Notes: generated by a model not told the origin, from the letters alone. Shown: positions 1 through 7,110, counted from the first letter of the stretch. The stretch: 14,389 bases of DNA from Treponema sp. (GCA_020216655.1 JAIWNU010000143.1:1-14389); one strand, 5' to 3'. Numbers and translations: made by a program.

Positions 1-1212
1 GGCGCCGCCGGCAAGGAGCGAAGCTTTACCGCCTGGATGAGCCACGGAGATTCCCTCGCCAAGCTCGCACCCGGCTTTATCCAGGTCGGCACCAGTGCCC
101 ATGGATTTCCTGCGGTTCTCATCCATGAAACTAAGCCCTGGTTCGGCCTCCAGTTCCACCCGGAAGTAACCCACTGCGAAGGCGGCCGGGACATACTTAA
201 AGCCTTCGCGCTGGATGTCTGCGGAGCTGCTCCGGAATGGACCATGGAGCGTTATATCGAAGAAGTCCGAGAAAACCTGGCCCAGCGGGTCGGCAAAAAT
301 CCGGTCCTCCTCCTCATTTCCGGAGGTGTCGATTCTACCGTGGCGGGGGCCCTGCTCCTTAAAACCCTGGATCCAGACCAGGTCCACCTCATGTATATGG
401 ATACGGGACTCATGCGGAAAAACGAGACCGAAATCGTATCGGCCAACCTAAACCGCCTCGGAGCCCGGCACCTCCACATCATACATTGCGAAAAGGAATT
501 CCTCTCCGCCCTCAAAGGTCTCACAGATCCGGAAGAAAAGCGCCGCGCTATTGGTGACCTGTTCATCAGCATACAGGAACGGGAAGTAGCCCGCCTCGGC
601 CTCCCCGAAAGCTACTTCCTAGCCCAGGGCACCCTGTACACGGACCTTATTGAAAGCGGCAAGGGGGTCGGCAAAAAAGCCCACGTCATAAAGAGTCACC
701 ACAATGTCCGCAGCCCCCTGGTGGAAGCCAAGCGCAATGCGGGCCGTATCATCGAGCCTCTGGACCGGCTGTATAAGGACGAAGTCCGCTCCCTGGGCCG
801 GCTCCTCGGTATCGATGAAGATATCGTGATGCGTCATCCCTTCCCCGGTCCGGGCCTTGCGGTCCGCATACTCGGCGAAGTAACCAGAGAAAAATGCGAT
901 ATACTGCGGGATGCGGACGACATCTATATCCGGGAACTCAAACGCCGGGGTCTCTACGACCAGATTTGGCAGGCCTTTGCGGTCCTCCTTCCCATACGGT
1001 CCGTCGGCGTCGCCGGAGACGTCCGTAAGTACGGCTGGGTCCTCGCCCTCAGGGCCATCGTAAGCGAAGACGGTATGACCGCCGATGTATACCCCTTCCC
1101 CATGAAGGACCTCTTGGAAATCTCCACCCTGATCACCAACACGGTCAAGGACATCGGCCGGGTAACCTACGATATATCATCAAAACCGCCGGCCACCATT
1201 GAATGGGAGTAG
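1..1212 (+). CDS. guaA: GMP synthase (glutamine-hydrolysing), 5'-truncated by the window edge
   Basis: This is the last enzyme of de novo GMP synthesis, which aminates XMP using glutamine and ATP in the cytosol. The frame is open from base 1, giving 403 codons; the N-terminus and the glutamine amidotransferase nucleophile Cys lie upstream. The fragment starts near the end of the class I amidotransferase domain, with the His and Glu of the triad in FHPEVTH (fragment residues 52-58). The ATP pyrophosphatase domain follows, with P-loop SGGVDST (107-113). The C-terminal dimerisation and XMP-binding domain carries RHPFPGPGLAVRILGE, PIRSVGV and the invariant KPPATIEWE terminus. No lesion is visible and the C-terminal end is exactly where the family normally ends. 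The identification is near certain. The gene is a housekeeping neighbour with no evident link to the genes that follow. Confidence 0.98.
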   Translation, partial: GAAGKERSFTAWMSHGDSLAKLAPGFIQVGTSAHGFPAVLIHETKPWFGLQFHPEVTHCEGGRDILKAFALDVCGAAPEWTMERYIEEVRENLAQRVGKNPVLLLISGGVDSTVAGALLLKTLDPDQVHLMYMDTGLMRKNETEIVSANLNRLGARHLHIIHCEKEFLSALKGLTDPEEKRRAIGDLFISIQEREVARLGLPESYFLAQGTLYTDLIESGKGVGKKAHVIKSHHNVRSPLVEAKRNAGRIIEPLDRLYKDEVRSLGRLLGIDEDIVMRHPFPGPGLAVRILGEVTREKCDILRDADDIYIRELKRRGLYDQIWQAFAVLLPIRSVGVAGDVRKYGWVLALRAIVSEDGMTADVYPFPMKDLLEISTLITNTVKDIGRVTYDISSKPPATIEWE

Positions 1213-1221
1213 AGTATACAA

Positions 1222-1239
1222 AGGGGGAAGTCTCCCCCT
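1222..1239 (+). terminator. Possible weak terminator hairpin after guaA
   Basis: A 7-bp perfect stem (AGGGGGA / TCCCCCT) with a 4-nt loop lies 10 bases after the guaA stop codon. The position and G+C-rich stem suit a transcription terminator, but the stem is followed by CGCTCGCC rather than a T-run. Intrinsic termination is therefore doubtful, and it may instead be a 3'-end stabilising hairpin or part of a dispersed repeat. Confidence 0.35.
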
Positions 1240-1320
1240 CGCTCGCCCCACGGTGGCTCGCTACCCCCTCTATCGCCCTGCCAGGACGGTAATGATGAGG
1301 GTATAGTAGCTAATATATGA

Positions 1321-1446
1321 GCCAATTTCAAAAGTCTGTAACCTTGAAGTTGGCTTTGAGATTGCTTGCGGTTACTTTGTAACCGCTGCGCCTAATCGCG
1401 GTTTTTAATGTAGCTCTTTCAAAACTCTCTGAGCTTTGAAAGAGCC
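1321..1446. repeat. Cluster of three stem-loops (palindromic repeat or structured RNA)
   Basis: Hairpin 1 pairs 1321-1331 with 1344-1354: 11 bp with one G-T pair and a 12-nt loop. Hairpin 2 pairs 1368-1375 (GCGGTTAC) with 1379-1386 (GTAACCGC): 8 bp perfect. Hairpin 3 pairs 1413-1423 (GCTCTTTCAAA) with 1435-1445 (TTTGAAAGAGC): 11 bp perfect with an 11-nt loop. Hairpins 1 and 3 resemble each other (TTCAAAA, a CTCT-like loop, TTGAA), as if they were diverged copies. The loop of hairpin 1 contains GTAACC (1338-1343), identical to part of the right arm of hairpin 2. A competing stem, AACCGC (1381-1386) with GCGGTT (1398-1403), is followed by TTT. The pairings are seen directly; whether this is a dispersed repeat, an attenuator or an RNA gene is unknown. 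Confidence 0.6.
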
Positions 1447-1475
1447 TCACATATCAATATTAACTTGAAAGATTC

Positions 1476-1504
1476 TTGAATCCTTTGATACTTTTAGTTA
1501 TACT
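1476..1504 (+). promoter_or_regulatory. Sigma70-type promoter for the small membrane protein gene
   Basis: The -35 box TTGAAT (1476-1481) and -10 box TATACT (1499-1504) are separated by exactly 17 bp in an AT-rich stretch. They lie about 30 bp upstream of the start codon at 1535. The ribosome binding site GGAAAGGA (1521-1528) follows, 6 nt before the ATG. This is the clearest promoter in the window. It lies downstream of the hairpin cluster, so a transcript from it would not include those hairpins. Confidence 0.65.
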
Positions 1505-1534
1505 TTCTATAACAATTACTGGAAAGGATAATAT

Positions 1535-1951
1535 ATGAATAGCGATTATACGTATAAATATATAGAACAGCATCCTCTACTTAAAGGTTTTGTATCTATT
1601 TTTGATCTTACAGGACAAACCTATATTAGAATTCCTGATCTAAAAAATGGCCAAGACCGAGATAAGGAGTCTCTTCGTGGAGATTGGTATACTGTTGGAA
1701 ATGATTTGAGAAGGGCAATAGATATGGTAGAACGAGAGGCAGATCATCGGCATAAATGTGAAGATAAACTTATTGATTTTAATATAAAAGCTGGGAAAAC
1801 TGGACAATTATTTGGGTTTATAATAACAATTGGTAGTCTTATAGCGCTTTTTTTGAGTATAGTTCTTAACCGACCTCTTGGTTCAATTGCTCCTGCATTC
1901 CTTGCAATAACTGGATTAGCTGCTATTTTTACTGGTAACAAAAAGAAATAA
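1535..1951 (+). CDS. Small two-helix membrane protein, DUF2335-like
   Basis: This 138-residue protein has a soluble N-terminal part of about 90 residues and then two membrane segments (about 92-111 and 116-133) ending in a Lys-rich tail. A charged helix with ADHRHKCED (69-77) is followed by GKTGQLFGF (87-95) leading into the first membrane segment. That arrangement resembles DUF2335 predicted membrane proteins, whose function is not established; the match is from memory of the family pattern. The start is supported by GGAAAGGA six bases upstream and by its own promoter. The gene is AT-rich compared with the efflux operon (19 of 60 G+C in 1561-1620; 26 of 60 in 1861-1920), which hints at recent acquisition. 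It converges on the histidine kinase gene with only 5 bases between the stop codons. Confidence 0.75.
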   Translation: MNSDYTYKYIEQHPLLKGFVSIFDLTGQTYIRIPDLKNGQDRDKESLRGDWYTVGNDLRRAIDMVEREADHRHKCEDKLIDFNIKAGKTGQLFGFIITIGSLIALFLSIVLNRPLGSIAPAFLAITGLAAIFTGNKKK

Positions 1952-1956
1952 TTTAC

Positions 1957-2703
1957 TTATATTCCTATGGGTACCTGGATGCGTGCCCGGGTACCGCCGC
2001 TTTCAATCCTTTCGATAGAGAACGTTCCGCCAATTTGGTCAGTGAGGATTTTTATAAGCTCAAACCCAAGTCCTTCTTGGCGCTTTTCATGTTCTGGAAT
2101 ACCGATACCATCATCAATTATAAAAATAATTATCTCACTTTGGTTCTCAGCCATCTCTGCCCGTATTAAGATGCTGCCTTCCTGCCTGCCAGAAAATGCA
2201 TGGGCATAACTGTTGGAAAGCAATTCACTCATCACCAGGGCAAGGGGAATGGTTCTTTCCAGAGACAAGTAGAATGGTTTTTCCTCAAGAGCAGATAGGT
2301 CCGCCTCCAGCCGGATTGGAATAGCAGGTGCTTCCTCGGGTTCAAAGCCGGCAATAATTGCATTAAGGCAATCAGCGATACTTATTCTTGTAATGTCTTC
2401 CTGTTCGTAGAGCAGCCGCTGGATGTGGGCCATGGTAAGAATCCGGCGCCTGCTCTGAAGTACCGCGCTTATTGTATCCTCGTTCTGGGATCTATATGCC
2501 TGAAGCTGCAGTATGCTCGCCATAATTTGCAAGTTGTTGTAGACCCGGTGATATATCTCGTGGAGCAAATTCTCCCGTTCCTGCAATTTTGCATCGAGCT
2601 GTTCCGTAACATTGTTAAAGGCTCGGATCAATTCATCAATCTCATCATGTTTTATGCCCTTAATGATAAGGGGCTTATCCGGTTTGTTCGCGGCGGGTCG
2701 CAA
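1957..2703 (-). CDS. Histidine kinase, catalytic half (HisKA_2 plus HATPase), downstream of a frameshift
   Basis: This is the C-terminal half of a membrane sensor kinase. Residues 1-40 are the end of a HAMP domain (HDEIDELIRAFNNVTEQL). The dimerisation and phosphoacceptor region has HEIYHRVYNNLQ with the likely phosphorylated His52, matching the HisKA_2 pattern. The ATPase domain has an N-box around Asn164 (SELLSNSYAHAF), a G1 box DDGIGIP (197-203), a G2 box GLGFELIK (211-218) and a terminal SGGTRARI. All catalytic motifs look intact. The open frame begins at a TTG (2703) with no ribosome binding site before it, and the missing half of its HAMP domain is encoded in another frame just upstream. 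It is therefore best read as the continuation of the upstream frame (joined product about 546 residues) rather than a separate gene. No response regulator lies nearby. Confidence 0.85.
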   Translation of the reverse strand: MRPAANKPDKPLIIKGIKHDEIDELIRAFNNVTEQLDAKLQERENLLHEIYHRVYNNLQIMASILQLQAYRSQNEDTISAVLQSRRRILTMAHIQRLLYEQEDITRISIADCLNAIIAGFEPEEAPAIPIRLEADLSALEEKPFYLSLERTIPLALVMSELLSNSYAHAFSGRQEGSILIRAEMAENQSEIIIFIIDDGIGIPEHEKRQEGLGFELIKILTDQIGGTFSIERIESGGTRARIQVPIGI

Positions 2704-3598
2704 GGGCTGCAGTTAGTTCTTGGAGGGGCTTAAAGATCTGTTTCCTGATAAGGAGGTAAAGGCTTAAGGTGAGCAGCAGCATAACAGTGAGCATGGTCCA
2801 CATGAAGAGTGAAAACATCGCTGTGCTATGTCGATGCATGCGCCGATCTTGTTCAAGAGTAAAGCTTATAAACTCCGTTTTTTCCATATTAGAGAGGGTT
2901 AGGTTCATTAAAATCTTGTTTTCCCGATATGCGAAGCGTTGATCCTGTCCGTTTGCCAATGGTTTATTCAAACGTACCGAGAGACCAAGGAGTCTGCTGT
3001 AACGGCTGAGCCTGCGTTCGTTCAGGGGCCAGAACATCCAAAGACTGCCCATGGCAGGCCCGTATCCATCATTGTGCAAGATGGCCCGGCCGGCGGCAAG
3101 AAAATATCTGGTCCCGTCCCGTACTATACCTTTGCGGCCTTCCTGTAAAAGCTCCGAGGGCTCAATGTTTCTAAGCTTTTCCAGAGTCTCTGCAGGTTTA
3201 CCATCAATAGTATATCGATACTGAATAGTTCCCCTGGTCGTGAAGCAATACAGTGCGGAGAGATCTACATTTTGCAGTGTCGATAGAGAAAAATTGGAAG
3301 CCTCAAATTCCTTGTTTGTGCCAGCCATATAGTTCCATATTTCGTCCCAATAGGCCCAATCGGTGGTTAATCTATCAAGCTGCTCCAAATCATCAGCGAT
3401 CAGGTTAGTAAGCCTTTCTCCTAAGGCCTTTAATTGGGTTTGCTCGGTTGCGGTGATGCTTTTTGTAAAGAAGATCCAGGAAATCGTCAGGGTAGTGCTG
3501 AAAAAAAGGAAAACGGTGATTCCAAATAAAAGCAGCACCTTGTTACGCTGGCTCATGGTATATGCAGTATACAGTCGCTGATTGTGAAAAACAAGCAT
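2675..3598 (-). CDS. Histidine kinase, sensor half (TM, CHASE4, TM, start of HAMP), upstream of a frameshift
   Basis: This is the N-terminal half of the sensor kinase continued at 2703-1957. A short cytoplasmic lead is followed by membrane segment 1 (about 21-44). An extracytoplasmic domain of about 215 residues contains TDWAYWDEIWNYMAG (79-93), typical of CHASE4 sensor domains. Membrane segment 2 (about 261-284) leads into a HAMP start, IFKPLQELTAAL. The frame then runs eight codons past Leu299 and stops inside the HAMP. Dropping one C of the CCC at 2706-2704 joins it to the downstream frame and restores a normal HAMP spacing of about 27 residues between the KPL and DEI motifs. The ATG at 3598 has a weak AAGAAG upstream. 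The Met at 3556 (MSQRNKVLLLFG) is an alternative start that also gives a good first membrane segment. The CHASE4 ligand is unknown. Confidence 0.82.
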   Translation of the reverse strand: MLVFHNQRLYTAYTMSQRNKVLLLFGITVFLFFSTTLTISWIFFTKSITATEQTQLKALGERLTNLIADDLEQLDRLTTDWAYWDEIWNYMAGTNKEFEASNFSLSTLQNVDLSALYCFTTRGTIQYRYTIDGKPAETLEKLRNIEPSELLQEGRKGIVRDGTRYFLAAGRAILHNDGYGPAMGSLWMFWPLNERRLSRYSRLLGLSVRLNKPLANGQDQRFAYRENKILMNLTLSNMEKTEFISFTLEQDRRMHRHSTAMFSLFMWTMLTVMLLLTLSLYLLIRKQIFKPLQELTAALATRREQTG

Positions 3599-3626
3599 GG
3601 GTGCTTCTTATTTTTATAAAGCACCC
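3599..3626. promoter_or_regulatory. Stem-loop immediately upstream of the kinase start codon
   Basis: GGGTGCTT (3599-3606) pairs perfectly with AAGCACCC (3619-3626) across a 12-nt AT-rich loop. Read on the minus strand, the right arm abuts the ATG at 3598 and covers part of the weak AAGAAG ribosome binding site. The hairpin could therefore dampen translation from that start. On the plus strand it is followed by TTTTAATTTTTT, but no plus-strand gene precedes it. The pairing is seen; the role is inference. Confidence 0.4.
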
Positions 3627-3708
3627 TTTTAATTTTTTAAGTACTAGGAGAGAATGCAGTATTTAGGACCTTAAAGATGACCAACTTTAGAAATTGGCGT
3701 ATCAATCA

Positions 3709-3721
3709 AAAGGAGTGTATT
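3709..3721 (+). promoter_or_regulatory. Ribosome binding site that decides the lipoprotein start
   Basis: AAAAGGAG ends six bases before the ATG at 3722, while the in-frame ATG at 3677 lacks a comparable site. Starting at 3722 places the Lys/Arg-rich n-region at the very N-terminus of a standard lipoprotein signal peptide. Confidence 0.6.
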
Positions 3722-4672
3722 ATGAAGAAAGCAACAAAACTGCGGTTAGGCAGCCTTGTGTGGTCAAGCCTGATTATTCTGTTTGCCTTGCAGGTTTCGT
3801 CCTGCGCAACTACTTCGGGAGCTGCCGGAGCGTCCAATGAAAATCCTTATGCCTTTGTCGATTCGGTTCAGCTTGAAACGGGCCAGGTGTTTTATAAAGA
3901 TATGATCAGCGCCGATGCGGGAACCTATTCGGCCAATGCCTTTGAAGCGGCCAACAACTTCTTAGCCATGGACAATTATCTAGAGTTTTCATCCCATTTA
4001 TCGGAACCGCAGCAACTTGATCTGCTTCATGCCCTCTTTACTAATTTGCCCGCTCGTAAAGATAAGGGGGATGTACGGATCGTTATGGTAGGAGATTATT
4101 TCCGTAAGGGATCTCATCTTATTATTTTAATTGACCAAGTTGGATTAATTAAAGGAAAGGTCCCCGGTAAAGATTTTGCCCTGAGATATTTTACGAACGC
4201 TATCAATTTTAAGGTAACTGACAAGGAAACAAAAAAAGAGCGTCTTGTAGATACGGGAAAAAATATGTCTACCAATGTTAATTATTACCGGCTTGCGGTA
4301 CCCTATGATGGAGGCCGCCTGGTGCTGGCTAACAACCTTACCATCACGCCGGTTACCCTTGAATCTGCCAAAGACGACAGTGATCTTGGAAACATAATGG
4401 ATACGGTAATCAAGGATGAATTCCCCGAAAATGACGGACTTGCGGAAACTATTTACAGCAAGCTCGTTCAAAAAGAGAATCTGGACCCCCTGATTCGCCT
4501 TCTAGCGGAGATGAACTATTTTCTGTACCAAATGAGGATCAACAAACTCAGCGAAGCTGAACAGACCCTTTCCCGTTTAGAGCCACTTATCCCTCAGGGA
4601 GCGGATCCTTCGGTTGTCCAGGCAGTCCGTGTGGAAGCCCCCCTGCTTCTGCGATTTATAAAGGCCTATTAG
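3722..4672 (+). CDS. Unrecognised exported lipoprotein
   Basis: This 316-residue protein starts with a signal peptide: basic MKKATKLR, a hydrophobic core, then the lipobox VSSC with lipidated Cys28. A Thr/Ser/Gly/Ala-rich linker follows. It should be anchored to a membrane on the periplasmic or surface side. I do not recognise the mature part. It has mixed alpha/beta character, with a helical region around 60-100, a strand-rich centre with charged turns, and a helical C-terminus with Leu/Glu-rich segments. No catalytic motif stands out. An upstream in-frame ATG at 3677 would add 15 residues and spoil the signal peptide. The gene is transcribed alone, divergent from the histidine kinase, and is closed by a strong terminator. 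A functional link to the divergent kinase is possible but only suggested by position. Confidence 0.85.
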   Translation: MKKATKLRLGSLVWSSLIILFALQVSSCATTSGAAGASNENPYAFVDSVQLETGQVFYKDMISADAGTYSANAFEAANNFLAMDNYLEFSSHLSEPQQLDLLHALFTNLPARKDKGDVRIVMVGDYFRKGSHLIILIDQVGLIKGKVPGKDFALRYFTNAINFKVTDKETKKERLVDTGKNMSTNVNYYRLAVPYDGGRLVLANNLTITPVTLESAKDDSDLGNIMDTVIKDEFPENDGLAETIYSKLVQKENLDPLIRLLAEMNYFLYQMRINKLSEAEQTLSRLEPLIPQGADPSVVQAVRVEAPLLLRFIKAY

Positions 4673-4707
4673 GGTAAGCATTTCGGTCCCTGAGCCTTAT
4701 TTTTCAG

Positions 4708-4757
4708 CCCAGTCTCTACGGACAGTCGAGTTCCGCGGGGACTGGGTTTTTATTTTT
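4708..4757 (+). terminator. Rho-independent terminator after the lipoprotein gene
   Basis: CCCAGTC (4708-4714) pairs with GACTGGG (4740-4746). A further inner pairing CGGA/TCCG lies inside a long loop, and TTTTTATTTTT (4747-4757) follows directly. It lies 35 bases after the stop codon at 4672 and separates the lipoprotein gene from the efflux operon. The operon must therefore have its own promoter within 4758-4859, where I see no convincing -35/-10 pair. Confidence 0.85.
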
Positions 4758-4859
4758 CATCCCTCTTTTTTATTGCGGGCCCTATACCAGAGTTAAAGCA
4801 TTCAATCATTTTTCCCCGTACATCCTCCTGAATAAACAAATATTACCGGGAGGTCTGGC

Positions 4860-5858
4860 ATGGGCTTGCATATTGGCAAAAAAGCATCTGGTATTCTGAT
4901 TATTTCGATTGTGCTTGTGGGGATAGCTCTGGCGATAGCAAAAGTATCCGCTGATACTGCTGCCGGTTTGGGAAAGCCTATGGACCCAAATGTGGCTGCG
5001 GCTTTGGGCCAGCTTGCCGAAGCAGAACGGAGCCAGGGTTTTTCCCCCGGACTTGGGCTTGCGGAATCTACCCTGTATGAAAAGGCGGGAGACCTGGGGG
5101 CGGCGGTTCTCGCGGCCTTTAAGGAAGTATTCTACGCCTATAGCTATGGTTATCTGGAAAAGAAGGCTGTAGAGGAGCGGCTTTCCGCGGTAGCACGTAC
5201 CTATCCGGGCAACAAGGCCGTAGAGGCAGCAGTAGAAGCTTCCCGGGCTCTTCTTCGCCTGGACGGAGGCGCAGGGCTCAAGTCCCTTTCCTCTTTGCAG
5301 ATCGCCTCCTATGAAATTGACTCCTTTCCCCGCTGGATGGAACGGTTGTTTATCCTTGAGTCTTCCGATGCCGCTCAAAAACGGAACAGGGCAACAGTAC
5401 TTGAAGAGTACCGGGCCACCCGCTCCCGCTATGCGAATCAACCGCTTTATTGGCTCGTAATTGCCCGCCATACGGAGGGCCAATACAGCTCTGATGCGGC
5501 GGAGCGGGTCATTTCACTGGCACCCCGGGGCCCCTATGCGCTGCAGGGACGGGAATTGCTCGCAGCCTCCATAGGTTTGCCTAAGGGTGATGCATCATCG
5601 CTTATGAGCAGAATGGAAATAGAAAACATCATTCAGGAGGCGGCATCCTCAGGAAAGGTTGAACAGCTTGCCCAGCTTTTCCCATTGCTGTCCCTTCGTG
5701 ACAACCCCTATACCTTGTATGCCCTGGGTGCCTGCCGGGGGCTTGCAGAGTCCCCTGCGGTCAAATCCTTTTTCTTAAAAGCAGCTAAAGAACATAGTGG
5801 TCTTTTCTCTTCCCGCCTGGGTGAGCGGCTCCGGTACATCGCGGGGGGCAAAATATGA
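4860..5858 (+). CDS. Exported helical-repeat protein, first gene of the efflux operon
   Basis: This 332-residue protein begins with a hydrophobic segment (about 9-27) that could be a signal peptide, with a plausible cleavage site at VSA/DT near residue 31, or an N-terminal membrane anchor. The rest is almost wholly helical and rich in Ala, Leu and Glu. Paired helices resemble degenerate TPR or Sel1-like repeats (for example around 60-110, 160-215 and 255-325), but I cannot assign a named family. GGGAGGT (4848-4854) stands five bases before the ATG and supports the start. Its end overlaps the next ORF by ATGA, so the two are probably translationally coupled. A role as a periplasmic scaffold or binding partner for the downstream export complex is inference from position. 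It is the first gene after the terminator at 4708-4757. Confidence 0.8.
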   Translation: MGLHIGKKASGILIISIVLVGIALAIAKVSADTAAGLGKPMDPNVAAALGQLAEAERSQGFSPGLGLAESTLYEKAGDLGAAVLAAFKEVFYAYSYGYLEKKAVEERLSAVARTYPGNKAVEAAVEASRALLRLDGGAGLKSLSSLQIASYEIDSFPRWMERLFILESSDAAQKRNRATVLEEYRATRSRYANQPLYWLVIARHTEGQYSSDAAERVISLAPRGPYALQGRELLAASIGLPKGDASSLMSRMEIENIIQEAASSGKVEQLAQLFPLLSLRDNPYTLYALGACRGLAESPAVKSFFLKAAKEHSGLFSSRLGERLRYIAGGKI

Positions 5859-6586
5859 TTTCAAAAAGCGATGCTATCTATCCTCTTAAAGAGGAAGCGG
5901 CCCGATGGGAGCTCGATGCTTCAGGAGGGCTTCTCACAGTCCTTTTGCAAATTTTAATAGGCTTTCTGCTTGTTTTTCTGTTTCCCGCCTGCCAGTTCGG
6001 GACTGGCAAGACCGCCATGTCTCCGCAAGAGCTTTCGGCATATACCAAGGCCCTGGAATTGTATAACCAGGGCCGCTATTTGGAAGCTGCAGATTCATCT
6101 ATTTCTCTTTCCGCTTATTATCCAGCCCAGCTTCTGCGGGGGAAGGCTCTCTTTTTTGCCTCCCGTTACGCCGAGGCAGAGCTAGTCCTTGCGAAGGTCC
6201 AGAAACTAAAGCCCTCTTCGGCGGAGGCAAAACTGTACCGGGCCTATTGTGCACGGTCCCTGGGGAAGGATGCTGAGGCCCGTATGCTTGCTGAAGAACT
6301 TCTTGCGGATGACAGCGCAAACCTCAGAGCTTATCGGCTCCTCTTGGACTTAACCGAACCGGGCAGGGAGCGGTCCAAAATGTTGGATCAGGCACTGGAA
6401 GCAGCAGGAGAGGCGGCGCTCCTCTTTACCGAGCGGGCCCGCAGCCGCTGGATCCTGGGAGATGCACCGGGGGCCCTCTCTGACCTTAATGCGGCTCAGG
6501 CCCTCCTCAATCCCGAATCCCTCCTTTATGGACCCCTTGCAACCCTTGAAAAAACCATACTTTTTACGGCGGGAGGCAGAAAATGA
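5855..6586 (+). CDS. TPR lipoprotein
   Basis: This 243-residue protein has an unusually long N-region of about 24 residues, a strong hydrophobic stretch (about 25-44), and FPAC with Cys46 as probable lipidation site. The mature part contains TPR-like helix pairs: YTKALELYNQGRYLEAADSS (58-77), LLRGKALFFASRYAEAELVL (93-112) and LYRAYCARSLGKDAEARMLA (126-145). These repeats usually mediate protein-protein contacts. The start overlaps the previous stop (ATGA at 5855-5858) and the end overlaps the next start (6583-6586). No better internal start was found, although the long N-region makes the exact signal peptide uncertain; it could also be an uncleaved anchor. The position points to a periplasm-facing assembly partner of the exporter. 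Confidence 0.8.
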   Translation: MISKSDAIYPLKEEAARWELDASGGLLTVLLQILIGFLLVFLFPACQFGTGKTAMSPQELSAYTKALELYNQGRYLEAADSSISLSAYYPAQLLRGKALFFASRYAEAELVLAKVQKLKPSSAEAKLYRAYCARSLGKDAEARMLAEELLADDSANLRAYRLLLDLTEPGRERSKMLDQALEAAGEAALLFTERARSRWILGDAPGALSDLNAAQALLNPESLLYGPLATLEKTILFTAGGRK

Positions 6587-7110
6587 AGCATCCCTTTACC
6601 GTTGGTCTTTTCTGTGTGCTGGTCGCCCTGGCCGTGAGTTCCTGCGCGATCTTACCCCAACGGAGCAATACAGGCTGGGGGCTTTATCCTGAGACAGGAG
6701 AAAAGCAGGATTTAGTTAAGCGGAGTCTCATCCGTATCTATGTTGGAGAGGCCAGGATAGATAAAGCCCTGGGCGCTCGCTCCATACAGGAAGAGCTGCA
6801 TCGCGTTGCAAGCCTGGATGTGCTGCGACGGGGCTATCAGCTTGCCCTTTCTGAAGGTGAAGCGGATTACGGACTCGAGTTTTATGCGGTTGAGCGGGAC
6901 TTTACCCAGGGCTGGCAGAACCGCAGGTCCGTCTCCCTCGAGGTCTCCCTGTGGCGTTATCCGGACGATAAGGGCTCAGCAGAAAAAGTCCTTGTGGCGA
7001 TGGGCCGCTCTGCCATGGTAGGGCAGGGGAGCCTCTCTTCTTCGCTGGACATGGAAGAGCTCCTTCGCAAAGCCCTGGATATGGCCTTGAATAGGGCTTT
7101 GCAAAAATGA
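6583..7110 (+). CDS. Small lipoprotein, LptE/DUF4136-like pattern
   Basis: This 175-residue protein has a signal peptide ending in lipobox VSSC (Cys21). The mature domain of about 150 residues has a strand (LIRIYVGEA), a long helix (about 64-80), then EADYGLEFYAVERDF, a second strand pair (SVSLEVSLWRYPDD) and a C-terminal helix. This order of strands and helices, with an 'EAD' turn before the third strand, recalls small outer-membrane assembly lipoproteins such as LptE or DUF4136 proteins. The resemblance is to the pattern only and is not a firm family call. Four-base ATGA overlaps join it to the genes on both sides, including the TolC-type gene. A supporting role for the outer-membrane factor is therefore a reasonable inference. 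Confidence 0.75.
   Translation: MKHPFTVGLFCVLVALAVSSCAILPQRSNTGWGLYPETGEKQDLVKRSLIRIYVGEARIDKALGARSIQEELHRVASLDVLRRGYQLALSEGEADYGLEFYAVERDFTQGWQNRRSVSLEVSLWRYPDDKGSAEKVLVAMGRSAMVGQGSLSSSLDMEELLRKALDMALNRALQK

Larger units (their letters stand above)
1213..1534. other. Non-coding stretch with stem-loops and a promoter
   Basis: No credible open frame was found in these 322 bases between guaA and the next gene. The first third is G+C-rich (hairpin at 1222-1239, then CTCGCT-containing sequence to about 1275). The middle holds three strong stem-loops (1321-1446). The last part is AT-rich and carries a promoter and ribosome binding site for the gene at 1535. Confidence 0.7.

Noticed and set aside
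1321..1446. tRNA gene in the hairpin cluster
   Set aside because: The stems do not form a cloverleaf, and there is no T-loop consensus or acceptor stem pairing.
1970..1995. Inverted pair of GGTACC as a bidirectional terminator between convergent genes
   Set aside because: It lies inside the kinase coding end, the stem is only 6 bp, and no T-run follows on either strand.
2675..2703. Programmed ribosomal frameshift in the histidine kinase
   Set aside because: No slippery heptamer, stimulatory hairpin or internal ribosome binding site is apparent; a plain one-base indel explains the pattern.
4758..4859. Promoter for the efflux operon
   Set aside because: A promoter must exist here, but candidates such as TATACC at 4783 lack a -35 box at proper spacing, so none is annotated.
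4806..5483. Minus-strand open frame of 225 codons opposite the first operon gene
   Set aside because: It lies wholly against a plus-strand gene with a good ribosome binding site and coupled neighbour. Its translation has no recognisable domain and an unlikely composition (Arg, Gly, Cys, Pro-rich).
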